64,000 nt of DNA from Elysia crispata. Lineage: Eukaryota > Mollusca > Gastropoda > Plakobranchidae. The notes beneath the pieces were generated by a model. That model was not told the origin of the DNA. It did no database searches and saw only the letters and a list, made by a program, of their open reading frames with translations. The stretch lies in the NCBI GenBank assembly GCA_033675545.1, contig JAWDGP010003757.1:157023-221022 (forward strand), in the 5' to 3' direction. This document shows, piece after piece, positions 25,711-37,180 of this stretch (positions within the stretch are counted from its first letter, which is position 1; the number at the start of each line of letters is the position of its first letter). Both the position numbers and the translations under genes were made by a program.

Positions 25711-25779
25711 GTTTTTCTTTTATTATTTTCTCTTTTGTCCATTTTCCTAGCAATGTGTACAGGTCGGGGACGACCTTCC

Positions 25780-25791
25780 AAAAGTGGGGGG
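25780..25791 (+). other. Polypurine tract of the gypsy element
   Basis: AAAAGTGGGGGG lies 70 bp after the pol stop and directly before a TG dinucleotide, as expected of the plus-strand primer site bordering a 3' LTR. Confidence 0.75.
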
Positions 25792-26320
25792 TGTATGTGG
25801 GATATGTACCTTTGGGCTATTGATAAAACAATGATAATAGTATTTCATAGTTAATAGTTTTATTAATCGCTTTATTCCTCCGTTAATTCCCCTCATTACT
25901 TCTTTAAGTCCACCTTTTCTCGTCATTAAGTCTTGAGATAAAGGTATAAAGTTGTACTCAATGATCCCCAGCAACAATGAGTCAACGTGTGCAAGAGTGG
26001 GAGCGGAAACGCTTGGGAAATCCCCGACGTCAAAACCGAATGAATCAGCTCAGTTACGCAGTAGGAGGATCGTACCCACCTGAAGACAATGCCAGAATTG
26101 GTCCCAAGTCCCCATCCTTCCATATGAGTCACCAATGACGCCCGCAATTAAATTGTGCATCATATACTAATTTTAGAGTGGAGTCCAACACGTAGTAGGC
26201 CCTCCGTAAATTACATAAAAAGGGGTATCTCTCAAACTAACTTTACATTCGACCATCGAACGAACGACCGTCAGTTTGACCAACATCCAGAGGCAGTCGG
26301 TGCTGGGGGTATGTCCAAAT
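25792..26320 (+). mobile_element. Gypsy 3' LTR (right end uncertain)
   Basis: Starts TGTATGTGGGATATG immediately after the polypurine tract. ACATAAAAAGGGG at about 26211-26223 is a TATA-like promoter, placing the R region near 26240. No second LTR is present for comparison, so the right boundary is a guess. A 53-codon open frame (25977-26138) lies inside. Confidence 0.55.
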
Positions 26321-26694
26321 ATGTAATGTAGCACACTTTGTGATCTAGATCTGGTAGCATCTTTGTATTTAGATAATTCATTGCATATATCAATAGGATG
26401 CTAATCCAAACTCTGGAGGAGATCATTCGACATTTATGCGAACTATTGGCTTTAATTTATTTGATTAAAAGTCTATAAGAATATTCCGTTATAGTTTGAT
26501 TTGTTAGTTAAACAGTCGATGAAGTTCTGACTTTGAGGTTATGCATTTTATATTGTTTTGCTCATTCTCGTGGCTTGAGGTGCCCTGGAAACTGATATTA
26601 GATCGAGAAGTAGAAAGAGACCGAGTTTCATTCTTAAACCGGTAACGCGCTGTATTTTGTATATGGAATACAGGCATTAGATGGATAGATAGAT

Positions 26695-26699
<5 letters not shown>

Positions 26700-26779
<80 letters not shown>
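26700..26779. repeat. (GA)n microsatellite
   Basis: About 40 uninterrupted GA units. Confidence 0.97.
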
Positions 26780-26784
<5 letters not shown>

Positions 26785-27056
26785 GCAAGAGACGGAAAAA
26801 TAGTATATTCACTAACCTACTTACCAATTTACGTCCGCCTGTTTATCAGTGTATAATTCAATACATTAATGGAGGAATGAGTCCTGTTATGTTGTATTAA
26901 TATTATCCATTATGTTCCTTGTAGTAATTTGTTTCACTGAGTCGTATGGCATTTCTAAACATCACGAAGATAGTACAACTATGTCGCAACTGATTTCATT
27001 ATCATGTGAATATGTTAAGATACATTGCTTATGTCTGTGTTTAATGTTCATCTCAG

Positions 27057-27110
27057 GAGCCTTCCGGAGTCTTCCTGAGCCTTCCTGAGCCTTCCTGTAC
27101 CTTCTTGAGC
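27057..27110. repeat. 11-bp tandem repeat, about five units
   Basis: Variants of GAGCCTTCCTG repeated in tandem. Confidence 0.8.
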
Positions 27111-27715
27111 ATTTGCCTTTAATGAATGAATGAATAAAACTATAGACACTGCCTCCTGCCTTCATTCTATGAGAGATGAGAAGATAGAGAGTGAAAGAAC
27201 ACGTAACCATCAAAAATAAGAACCCTAAGCTCTGTCGTTGAGCATTGAAAGCTACCGGGCCATCCCCGCTCCTCCCACAATAGCTTTCATTATTATTTTT
27301 TTTTTTTTTAATTATACTGACGAGTATTAGCAACATCATTAGCTTTATTAGCGTTTTTTTTTCTTAAATAATGGCTTCCATTGGGCTTAATTTGAAAAAA
27401 AAAATGTCTTAATTCTAAAAGCAAGCCTAAGACAAGATCTCATGAGTTCAATAATGACTGATGATTAAGCTCATTTAAAAAATCAGTTTACCAAAGTATA
27501 AGAGAGCAATATATACATGTATGTATGATTGCATCTGACTATAATTATTTTTTTAATCTTTTAATTTTTTTTTTAATTCAATTCTTTGTGCTCACTTTTT
27601 GTTAAAATGCATAAACTTAGAAGTTATGGGTTTTTGAGGATACTATTTTTTTTTTCTATGAAGCTGGACTTATCAGGGCTGAAATGTAAAAACATTTTTT
27701 GAAAGTAAGAGCAAA

Positions 27716-27938
<223 letters not shown>

Positions 27939-28404
27939 TTTATAATTTTAATAATTTTATAATTTTAATAATTATTATAACGATGTTAATGAGGTTTAAA
28001 AAAAGAAACAAACAAACAGAGAAAATCAAAAAATATAATCTCAAAAACTGTGGATCTCATGCATTTTGAAAACTGGTTTGTGGAATCACCACTAAATAAA
28101 CCATGTACTTCTCTTTTCATAATTTCAATCATGGATGTATATGCCTACTTCCATTTGAATTAGGAAAATGCCAGCGTTGAAATTTGAGACAGTTTTTCAT
28201 GCATAGATCAGTCTCACATGTATGCTAATTGCTACTGGAAAATGAGAATTAGTAAAAAAAAACCTTACTATCTAAGTATCTTGCCCTCTGTCAGTAAGTT
28301 TGTCTGCCTGCCTCTCTCTCTCTTTCTGTCTTCTTGTCTCTCTTACTTTCTTTTCTCTTTACTTTGGTGATATGTAGATACATTTAGAGACAAAACGAGA
28401 GAAA

Positions 28405-28407
<3 letters not shown>

Positions 28408-28483
<76 letters not shown>
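28408..28483. repeat. (GA)n microsatellite
   Basis: About 38 GA units, 157 bp before a (TC)n tract; together they form a potential inverted pair. Confidence 0.97.
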
Positions 28484-28485
<2 letters not shown>

Positions 28486-28637
28486 GTTGAAAAGCTAGGA
28501 ATTTCATTAAATTAATACTTTAGTCATAGTCTGCACGAGTCTGCAACTGTAGAGAATCGACAAAGGCATTCAACTTTATTTTAAGTAGTTTGAGTTTGAT
28601 TGCAATTGCTCAGCATTGATAAATGAATAAAGCTAAC

Positions 28638-28640
<3 letters not shown>

Positions 28641-28727
<87 letters not shown>
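28641..28727. repeat. (TC)n microsatellite
   Basis: About 43 TC units, complementary in orientation to the (GA)n at 28408-28483. Confidence 0.97.
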
Positions 28728-28731
<4 letters not shown>

Positions 28732-29329
28732 AGGTTTATACCATCTTGAAGCGAAATTCTATTTCGTGGCTTACTGATATATGTGACGACGATTAAACTT
28801 AAACTACCGTACATGCAGGTTTAGTCTATTCATCATGCACCACTTCCAAATTCCTAGATTCTGTAGTGTTTGCAGATCATGTTCGCAAAACATTAAACTT
28901 GCAATCTTTTTTTTTTTGTTTTTTTGTTACTACACTTGACAAGATCGAATTTTCAATCTAGGTCTAGCCTAAGTCTAGGCTAGTCTACATTTCTGATCAA
29001 TTATGTAGATCTAAGACTTCAGTAACTGAACTCATAGTATTGTCGATAGATTTTTTTTTCCTTTCCATCCTTTTTTTTTTATTTAACCATTCACTCACAA
29101 TTGATTAGTTTCCGTTAATTGTAGCTGAGTAATAAGAAGGCATCAGATTTTATTCAACTCTTTTCTAATCTAGATCTAGATTTATTACAAAGTATATAAA
29201 AATTTAAAGAATACAAAAAAGTGCATTAAGTCTGTCTCGCAAAAGCTCCCAAAGCCACCATATTGGGAGAGAAAAACAATTCCTTGGTTACCAAAACTAT
29301 TGGAAAGTGTTCGTCACCTTAGTCCATTA

Positions 29330-29530
29330 AAGCGATCGTAAAAATTTTAGGGTAGGCCCTGAACCTATCGTTAACTTGATCGTTAGCTCTCTTTAAAAAG
29401 TCCCCCCTAATGATGACCTAACGACCTGTCGTTAGCGAAGTTTGCCTTTTGAATGCGTCGTTAAATCAACGCATGCGTTAGCCAGTTAACGACATCCTCA
29501 CGATAGCGTTAAATTCTTTTGAATACGGGC
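29330..29530. mobile_element. MITE-like fragment rich in GTTAACG/CGTTAG motifs
   Basis: Dense repeats of CGTTAG, GTTAACG and CTAACGAC in both orientations, ending TTGAATACGGGC. This is the look of a small non-autonomous element. The matching left terminus was not found. Confidence 0.3.
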
Positions 29531-29939
29531 ACTAGAGAGCAGTAAAGAAATTCAAAGAGCCAAATTTGTTTATAATATTACGAATGTGAAAAAACAATCT
29601 TTGAATTTGATGATTATATTTTACAATGATAATATTTACAACATTTAAATTCCCTTCGTATTTTGTTTTTCTTATTATCAACGTAAATGTTAGATTGCAA
29701 GTAGATTGTAAAATTATTTTAAATATACAAATTGGCAGTACAAATTTCAAGGCGGCTTTTTCAATTTTGATACCATAACAATTATAGAGACTTCCGGTCA
29801 ATATCTCGGAGCTCAAACTCTCAGTGGATCATTTATCTCCTTAAAATTCATTTAAAATTAAGTCATAAATTCATCCTTTCGCTTAAATTATATTTAATCG
29901 AATATATAAAATCGAAGAATCAAGACCTAGCATTTCAAA

Positions 29940-30224
29940 ATGGCTTCAAACATTAGGAAAGCTGGATCCGCTTTAAGAAAGTCATTCAGGCATAGGCGAT
30001 ATCTTTCACTCGAACTTGACGAAACTATTTACACTGAATCGTCGCCGCAGAGAGGAAATTACAGAAAGACCAACGAAGATTCCAAATGTAGATCTTCGAC
30101 TAGTTCCAGCCCAATTTCTGCTTCGCAAAACAACCCAAATGAGACGCTCAGTAACCGAACCACAATCAAACGTGGTGCTAGCATGACACAGTCAATGAGA
30201 GAAGCTGTTGGGACAATAAGACAG
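29940..30224 (+). CDS. Basic S/T-P-rich protein (possibly PIMREG-like), exon 1
   Basis: First coding exon of a 213-residue protein joined from 29940-30224, 34854-35017, 37067-37180 and 39737-39815 with consistent phases (0, 2, 2). The ATG is supported by an in-frame TAG 12 bp upstream (29928-29930). It begins MASNIRKAGSALRKSFRHRR, a basic amphipathic start, then an acidic patch (ELDETIYTE), a CDK-type site SPQR at 35-38, and a Ser/Asn-rich middle. It ends TIRQ before GTAATT. The N-terminal pattern and later blocks faintly resemble the mitotic regulator PIMREG (FAM64A), judged from memory of the family only. Confidence 0.75.
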
Positions 30225-33200
30225 GTAATTTAGAGAGCATCCCAGTCTAGACTGGGATGAGAGGTTTTGCCATTACGATTTAGGTTAGATCTAGATACTA
30301 GATCTACAATTCACTTTCGTGGACGATAAATGCTTATTTTCATCTTGTAATCTTTCACTCAACTTAGGTCATTGTGAGGCTGTAAAAGTGTGAATTGGCA
30401 GTTGTTCAAAATCAATGGCCCTCCCATTTAATCAATGATAATTTACAAAATTAAGGACACAGGTCTTTGCCACTGTATTATTAACAGTACTAAAAGGTTT
30501 CTCAAATTTATGCATCTGAAAGTGTACATCTCTTTACATTTTCGTTTCTGGTGTAAGAGAGAATTTGCATTCACAAAGGGTTACATGTAGATCTAGAAGT
30601 TCACAATTTATACCGGATCAACTTACAATCAATGTTGCCAGAATAAGAGTCTAACAAGGGCAAACTAGAGTGGTATTAATTTTAGAAAGATGCAATTAAA
30701 GTTTATTGAGTACATTGGTTTTTGGTGTCAAACTCAAAAACAATTTATAGGCTATCACATCAGGCACGTATAGAGGCTAATATCTAGGCCTATAGATACT
30801 AAGATGGATTTAAACGAGGCCTCACAATTTTCTTCGGAAACCAATGGTTGAGAAAATCTACAAATGGAAAATTAAATATTTTTCAGCGATTATCCGCGTT
30901 TTAAAAAAAATTTGGATGGTAAGCGCAAATTCGCCTGAAGCTAGCTGCTATGGCCATCTGATTAATTTATACGAACTCCTCGGAATAGTAAATTTGGCAT
31001 TTTCGGTAAGCATCAGTGTGTCACAATGCAATGGCGTTTACCCTTTTCCTTTGTTGAGTGCAACACTGCCTGCATCACTATCAATCAGGCCAAACAAAAA
31101 GTCTGCAGAGTAGTAAACTGCACTTTCCGGGTTATTACTGTCTCTGACGTTTCCGCGAAGCATTATAATTTCGTAAAAGTATAGAACGACCTTGAACAGT
31201 TCTGAACCCCATTCTTTATTTTGCAGAAGTTCATTATTTTGTTCACCCTATTAATGTAGCCTCATAGACATAGAGATCGAAAAGGATGGTCGGGAAAAAA
31301 GTCTGCTAGGCCAGAAGAAGAGCCAAGCAGGCATTAAGCGCTAGAATACACATTATAAATACCAGACAAACATGAAGCAGCATCCTAAAAGTACTAGTAA
31401 TAGTTATCTCGTCTCCCCAGTTATGCTTCAAACAATCAAATAGAACTGATTGAAGCTGCAATGGAAACTACCATTTATTCATTTGGAAGTAGTGCTAGTA
31501 CGGTACAAATTCATGCTAGTGACACTAGTGTAAAAAGCAAGATAAGTTTGACTCAGAAAAGGCCTCTGATGAAGCAGCAATTTTTGCCTTATTTGAGTTT
31601 TACAAAAACAAAAGTTTTTACATTCCCTTGACTTTAAGAGTGAAGGGGTTACTGGCTAAAACAAAGAGAATGAAGTTCTCTGCTCTGCCCTAAGCCCATG
31701 AATGAAATAATCTAGGTAAAAGTGAATTGTTCATGACTCTGATAATTATTACAATGCATATAGTCATTTTCATACGAAATATGGATTTTTAAAACCAATT
31801 ACTTTGAATTCCTCTTTTCCAGAATTAGTGTATGTTACCAAAATGTGGTTGTTTTTTTTTTACTTTAAAGTAATGGAATTGTTTGAAAAGTTTTTATATC
31901 ACTGCGGCACCGATGCTTTTCAGTGATTGGGAACATTGTGTGCTGTGACCCTTGTGTAAACGTAAAATTCATTCAATAAAACCCAGCACTTTTTCAAAAA
32001 CAATTTGCAAATTGGTAGATTCTTACTTTTGGAAAGATCTGTTGTCTACACCAAATGACCAATGTAAAGCATCATCAGGTCATGTGCATGATTTATATAC
32101 CATAGTATTTTTAAACTGAAACTGAAAGTAAACAATGTAGAAATCTAGATATTGTTGTGTGAACTATCATATAAATCAAGTTTATTTATAATGTATGATA
32201 AATTGATGTTACTATTACACTCTGTTAGTCAGTAAGATAGTGTTTTCAGGCCTCAAATTTTTGTTGCCGCCCCCCCCCCCCCCCCCCAAAAAAAAAAAAG
32301 GGGATTCAGAAGTAATTTATGTATTTTTTTTCTCATACTTTGCTGAGAATGAACTGAATTTTCGTTTTACTCATTGCAACAATTAAACAAATTACTTTGA
32401 CTTGAGATATCAGCTTTAAATTTGTCTTGAAGTTGCAATTTTTCTCTGCCTAAATATAAGAATTCATGTTTTGATTAAGCTTTTTACATTATGTACTTGT
32501 CATAATTTATTGCAGCGTAATATCACTTGGTAAAATAGTTGAAGAAGAATTGAAGATTAAATTTCATGGCCTTCTAATTCTAAAACTAAGACAGCAAACT
32601 TAAATAGTCTATCATCAGAACACATTTTAGACTTTGTCATTTTATGTAGACCTACAAACTGAGCTGCAAATTTCTTCTTAGCACCATAGCAGTTTAACAT
32701 ATCTTCCATTGCACCATTATAGTCCATGGATGTAGTTACCTACCCATTTTCTTTCAGCCTGACTGTCTTTATAGGATTAAAATGATTTCAATATATGTTT
32801 CAAGGTTATTTTACATGGAAATAATTAAATTATACTAATAATTAATATCATTGAATATTAAATTTTAATCCACCAGATCAGATGATCAGCTAAACAAATT
32901 GTAAAAGTTTCAAAAGAAATTTTTAACCTATTAGGGATTGAAGAGAATCTGTAAAACACTTGCTGTCATGAAAATAATTATTGCTATTAACTAATATAAG
33001 TGCTCCTATTAATTTTAATCCATCCTATGTGATCAAATTTAAAAATTTATTAATCTTTAAAGAAATTAACTCATTAGTGACAAACTAAATATCCCTACCT
33101 CCTTTAAAAATGACATTTACCTTTACCTTTACTCCATGGCGACGAACTACTTGATCTTTAGGTTACCTGTTGCTCTAAAGGTTGCAATGATACCAACCAT

Positions 33201-34853
33201 GTTCAAATCAGTCTCTAAACTTAATAGCAATAGTCTTACATTAAAAGGCTATTTTCTGAAAATTTTGAGCTGCTTTTAAATAAGTATATATATAACTTTT
33301 CTGTCGCACTGTAACGGCAGCAAAAAGCTCTGTTTATAGAGAGAGCAGTATTTGAAGAAATGGATGCCATAAAAATTACGCCTGAACGGGGGCTGTTCAT
33401 CTACGGGACTTATAAATAATCCATCTGGTTATCTAGAGAGCTGAAAGCCGAGGGGACTGGAGTGTTTCTTGTTTCATGATAACAGGTGTGTTAATGGTGC
33501 AGGTTTGCTTGATATTGACAATTTATACCACACACTAGTTACAGGGAGTGCTTTCTAACAAGTTAGACTATCAGGACTAAACAAAGTGAATAGTTTGTCT
33601 TCGTACTATCATTCTACTATACTTCATAAATTTTGAGCAGGATTTTTATTACTGTATTCACATAGTTACAACGTGGAGTCTCGTAATGAAGTATATTATT
33701 GTAATCATTCCCCCATCCTCTTTTTTGGCTGACGCAGTCCTCTCTGTCTTTGCTATAGTCAAATGCATCTGTTCCCCACCTTGTTCTCCATAAAATGTCA
33801 ATCAGAGGTTGATTTTTTTCATGAAATCTAGGCAGTGTATCTCAATAATTTGATGCTTAGGGGTGATGCTGTGTAGAGATGTCTGTAAGTTGTCATGTAC
33901 CCCTTCATTTCCAGTTTTGCTGTATCTATTTTATCTTGTCTGGCAGAGCTATATACATGTATAAGGACATTTTTGATGTGTTCATTCAATTTGTTGTCTT
34001 TACTTCTACCCTAAACACATGAGCTATTTTTATTTTGTGTATTTTTCCAACAATGTACCGAGGAAAAAAATTAGTTCTGTTTTGAGGGTTGTAGAATCTA
34101 TCTCTTAAAACACTTAAAAGCTTAATCGCAAAGACGCTTACTTAAAATCTCTTACATTAACATCATGAAACTAGCAATTATACTAATATTTGATGATCAG
34201 CCCAGGCAGATCAAAGAAAAACCTAAAGATTCAGAATTCTAGGGATTTTCGTAGTCGTGACTCATGGAGGTATCAACGAACTTTGAATAGCCTTTTCCAG
34301 CATTTTGTAGTATGTCAGGAAGGATTTTAAATAGTTACTAGTTGTCAGGCTTTATATTGAGTAAAATTGTGATTATTAAATATGACTCAAAATCCTGCAC
34401 TAAATATAAAGGGGTGAGTGAGAGATAAAATTTATTGAACAATGAGACAGCTTTCATATTGTGAACGCTGTGGAAGTACAGAATAATCATGATTTAACCT
34501 TTCCATTTGAGGAGCTAAGTCACTCCTAGCTTTTCTTTTTTTTTCCTCTTCCCCTTTGTTAATCAACAAACCTCTTTACTCAATTTATTTTAATCTTCTT
34601 AGTAGGATTGTACATATACGACAGCTAGTTAGCCTCTCCCTTTTCTAACTTATTAGCTTTACCTGAATTTAGGGCAAAAAAGACAACACTGTGTGCTTAA
34701 ATGTGGAATATATTTTATACCTGTGGAAATTATTGCAAAATAGGCTTGCATTGAAAGCTTTTTATTTTATCACCAACCTGTATTCCATCATGATGAAATA
34801 AGCTTTTTCAAATCTATGAAATTAAAACGTACTTGTGCATTTTAACTTCTCAG
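30225..34853 (+). other. Intron 1 of the basic S/T-P-rich protein gene
   Basis: 4.6 kb between donor GTAATT and acceptor TTTTAACTTCTCAG. It includes a C-run/A-run at 32269-32299. No other gene or recognisable repeat family. Confidence 0.75.
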
Positions 34854-35017
34854 AAATTTAGAATGTCAACAAGGCGACTGACACGCCTTCAGAGCCAGAC
34901 ACCACCTGGAAGAGCAGGAAAGAGGCGTCATACTTTGAATGGGAAAGATGTAAAGATGTTCTCCCCTTTTGGTATTGAAACACCAAAGCGCACAGATGGA
35001 AGTGGACCTAAATCTTG
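34854..35017 (+). CDS. Basic S/T-P-rich protein, exon 2
   Basis: 164 bp, entering in phase 0 and leaving in phase 2 before GTACAT. It encodes KFRMSTRRLTRLQSQTPPGR, then a basic stretch AGKRRHTLNGK and MFSPFGIETPKR. TPKR at 138-141 is a full CDK consensus (S/T-P-x-K/R). The F-S-P-F...E-T-P block is the part most reminiscent of PIMREG. In the unspliced frame a stop follows 18 bp downstream. Confidence 0.75.
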
Positions 35018-37066
35018 GTACATGCATTAATTACTATCAACTGTCTGTACAAGTCAATAGTCATTGTAGATGGCTGAATTTTACCCAATAAATCATAAAC
35101 TGGGAGGAAGAGAGAGAGAGATAGAGAGTAGTTAAAGAATGTGCAAAAGCTATGAGACAAATATTGAATAATAGCATTTTTTGCATCAGAAGGATAATAT
35201 AGATCTCTTTAAAGTAGTCAGTACACAAACTCTTTAGGGTGATTTCTTATGCAAAGTAAGCGTCCAATCAGTCAAGATGGGAAATAAACATTGTGAGTGT
35301 ATGAAACAGAATAACGAATATTTTTTTTTAGGCATTTTAATCACAGGTACATCATCACATGTATATTTTTTAGATCTATGCATTACATTTAGGCCAAATT
35401 CTGCTTCTTGCCTGCATATTGAAGATGGTTGAAGGATACAAAAATCAAAACTGTATGTATAATGTATCTTGTTGCCTTCACAATGAGCAGCTTGACTTTG
35501 CTTTACATGTCACTGAACGCTATGCTATTATAGTAAGTAAAGAATAATAGCGCCAACAAAAGTTATTCTATATTCTAATTATTGTGCTCACCTTTAAATT
35601 CAATTTCCTGTGCTAATTCCACCCACAGCTGTCCAGCAACATCTTTAAATGCTATACTAATTCATACTAGCTTTATCATACAATGTTGCCCGAGATTCCA
35701 CCGCGTTGATTAGAGCTTCTCCTTTTAATGGCGGAAATAGAGCCATGGCTTGAAATTAAAGCACACAAAGAAAATCATTCGGCCTATGATGCTATTACAG
35801 CTCTGTTTTGTTTTTTTTTTTTTTGGAGGGGGGGGGGAGGGGGAGGTTGGCAACTTACAGCACTTTTGGAATAAAAATAATGCCTAGAGCTTGGGTGTGC
35901 CATTTTCCTTTGCACCAAGAACTACATTGGGAGCCCTAGGTTTTTATGAGTTTGTATATATGATAAAGAAAAGGTTCTTTTTCTTTTTAATATACTATAA
36001 ACCGCAAATCTTCTGCTCCAGGGGTGATAGGAGTGATCTGAAATAAAATCTGGCCTTCAAAAGACTACATCTTGACATTTTAGACTTAATAGTTTTATGT
36101 CCCGCTAGCAGCCATATCTGGTCCTCAGGTCACCTGTCTTGAAGGGTAGAATGCCGCATGTGGCACTTCAGCCAGGCTGTCTTCGGACAGTTGCCTTGAA
36201 GGTGGATACAGAATAATCAGACTGTCCATCATCTCTCTATTCTATTTGTATTTTAGTAATGCTCACTTTTTTCCTCCATGTATTATCCTCAAACCGTGCT
36301 AAGAATCTTTATCCATTTTAAAAAGCTGGAAACCCCATTCTACGAACGGGACTATTCTATCGATTTGTCAGGGCTCGGGTGCGTTTGTGTATTAAATAGG
36401 CTTTATGGTCCTGCTATCTATCTTAGATCTATCCCAGACGGTTTTAGATCTGCCGCAGCCTAAATTGATTACGTACTTTCAGTCTCATTCCTGCCCAATC
36501 TGCCCACCTATGCTTATAGGAATAGTTCACACATTCGCCATTTTCTTTTAAGAAAATAATAATCACATTTCATTGGTGAAATATAATATTCCCACTCCAG
36601 TCTTTAGGTCAATTTGCAACTTTATGCTAAATTTGATGTTCATTGGTGGTCTAGAATTGCTCAGTTAGATGGTCCTCATCTTTCTTTGTAGTCAGGAGAT
36701 CACTGTTCCTCAATAATGACCCACTTGATCTCCTGTAGATATCACTATCAGTGCTTTATGAACATTCTTTAGATGTCATTTTGTCAGTATAAACTAATAT
36801 CAATGACCAGCCCCTCATCTGCCTTTTGTCAAGCACTTGTTAAAGTCTTGTTTTATCCCTGAATAGCTTGCCAGAATTCAAACTATTCCTGCTTGTCTGA
36901 AATGCCAGTGGTCAAGCACCAGACCACACAAACATGCAGGATACATTTTTTTACCTTTCTTGCAAAGTCAATTGTAATCCTCTCCAACCTCTAGGCATTA
37001 TATATGCATTACTCTGTAATAATTAGTCTAGAGAATGATTCTTACATTCATGTATCTTCTCACTAG
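35018..37066 (+). other. Intron 2 of the basic S/T-P-rich protein gene
   Basis: Donor GTACAT, acceptor TCTTCTCACTAG. A G-rich run lies at 35826-35846. No other feature recognised. Confidence 0.7.
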
Positions 37067-37180
37067 TCTGTCAACGGAGACCCCTACTCGTCTCAGGAGG
37101 GAAGTTGAAGCTTTGACATCAAACATGCAAGCATTGAGTGCATTGACTCCAAATACTCTTCATGCACGAGCTAGGGCAAG
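37067..37180 (+). CDS. Basic S/T-P-rich protein, exon 3
   Basis: 114 bp, phase 2 on both sides. It encodes LSTETPTRLRREVEALTSNM followed by QALSALTPNTLHARARAR. TPTR at 155-158 is another CDK consensus, and residues 158-175 look helical or coiled-coil. The donor AAG|GTCGGT is weaker than consensus, but the reading frame into exon 4 is preserved only with it. Confidence 0.72.

Noticed and set aside
25440..25781. Minus-strand frames opposite the gypsy integrase
   Set aside because: Shadow frames of the + strand pol sequence.
29901..29910. TATA-like ATATATAAAA before the S/T-P-rich gene
   Set aside because: It is only about 30 bp from the start codon, leaving almost no 5' UTR, and AT-rich background makes it unremarkable.
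30844..31113. 89-codon frame in intron 1 of the S/T-P-rich protein gene
   Set aside because: No family signal and no splice context matching the surrounding gene.
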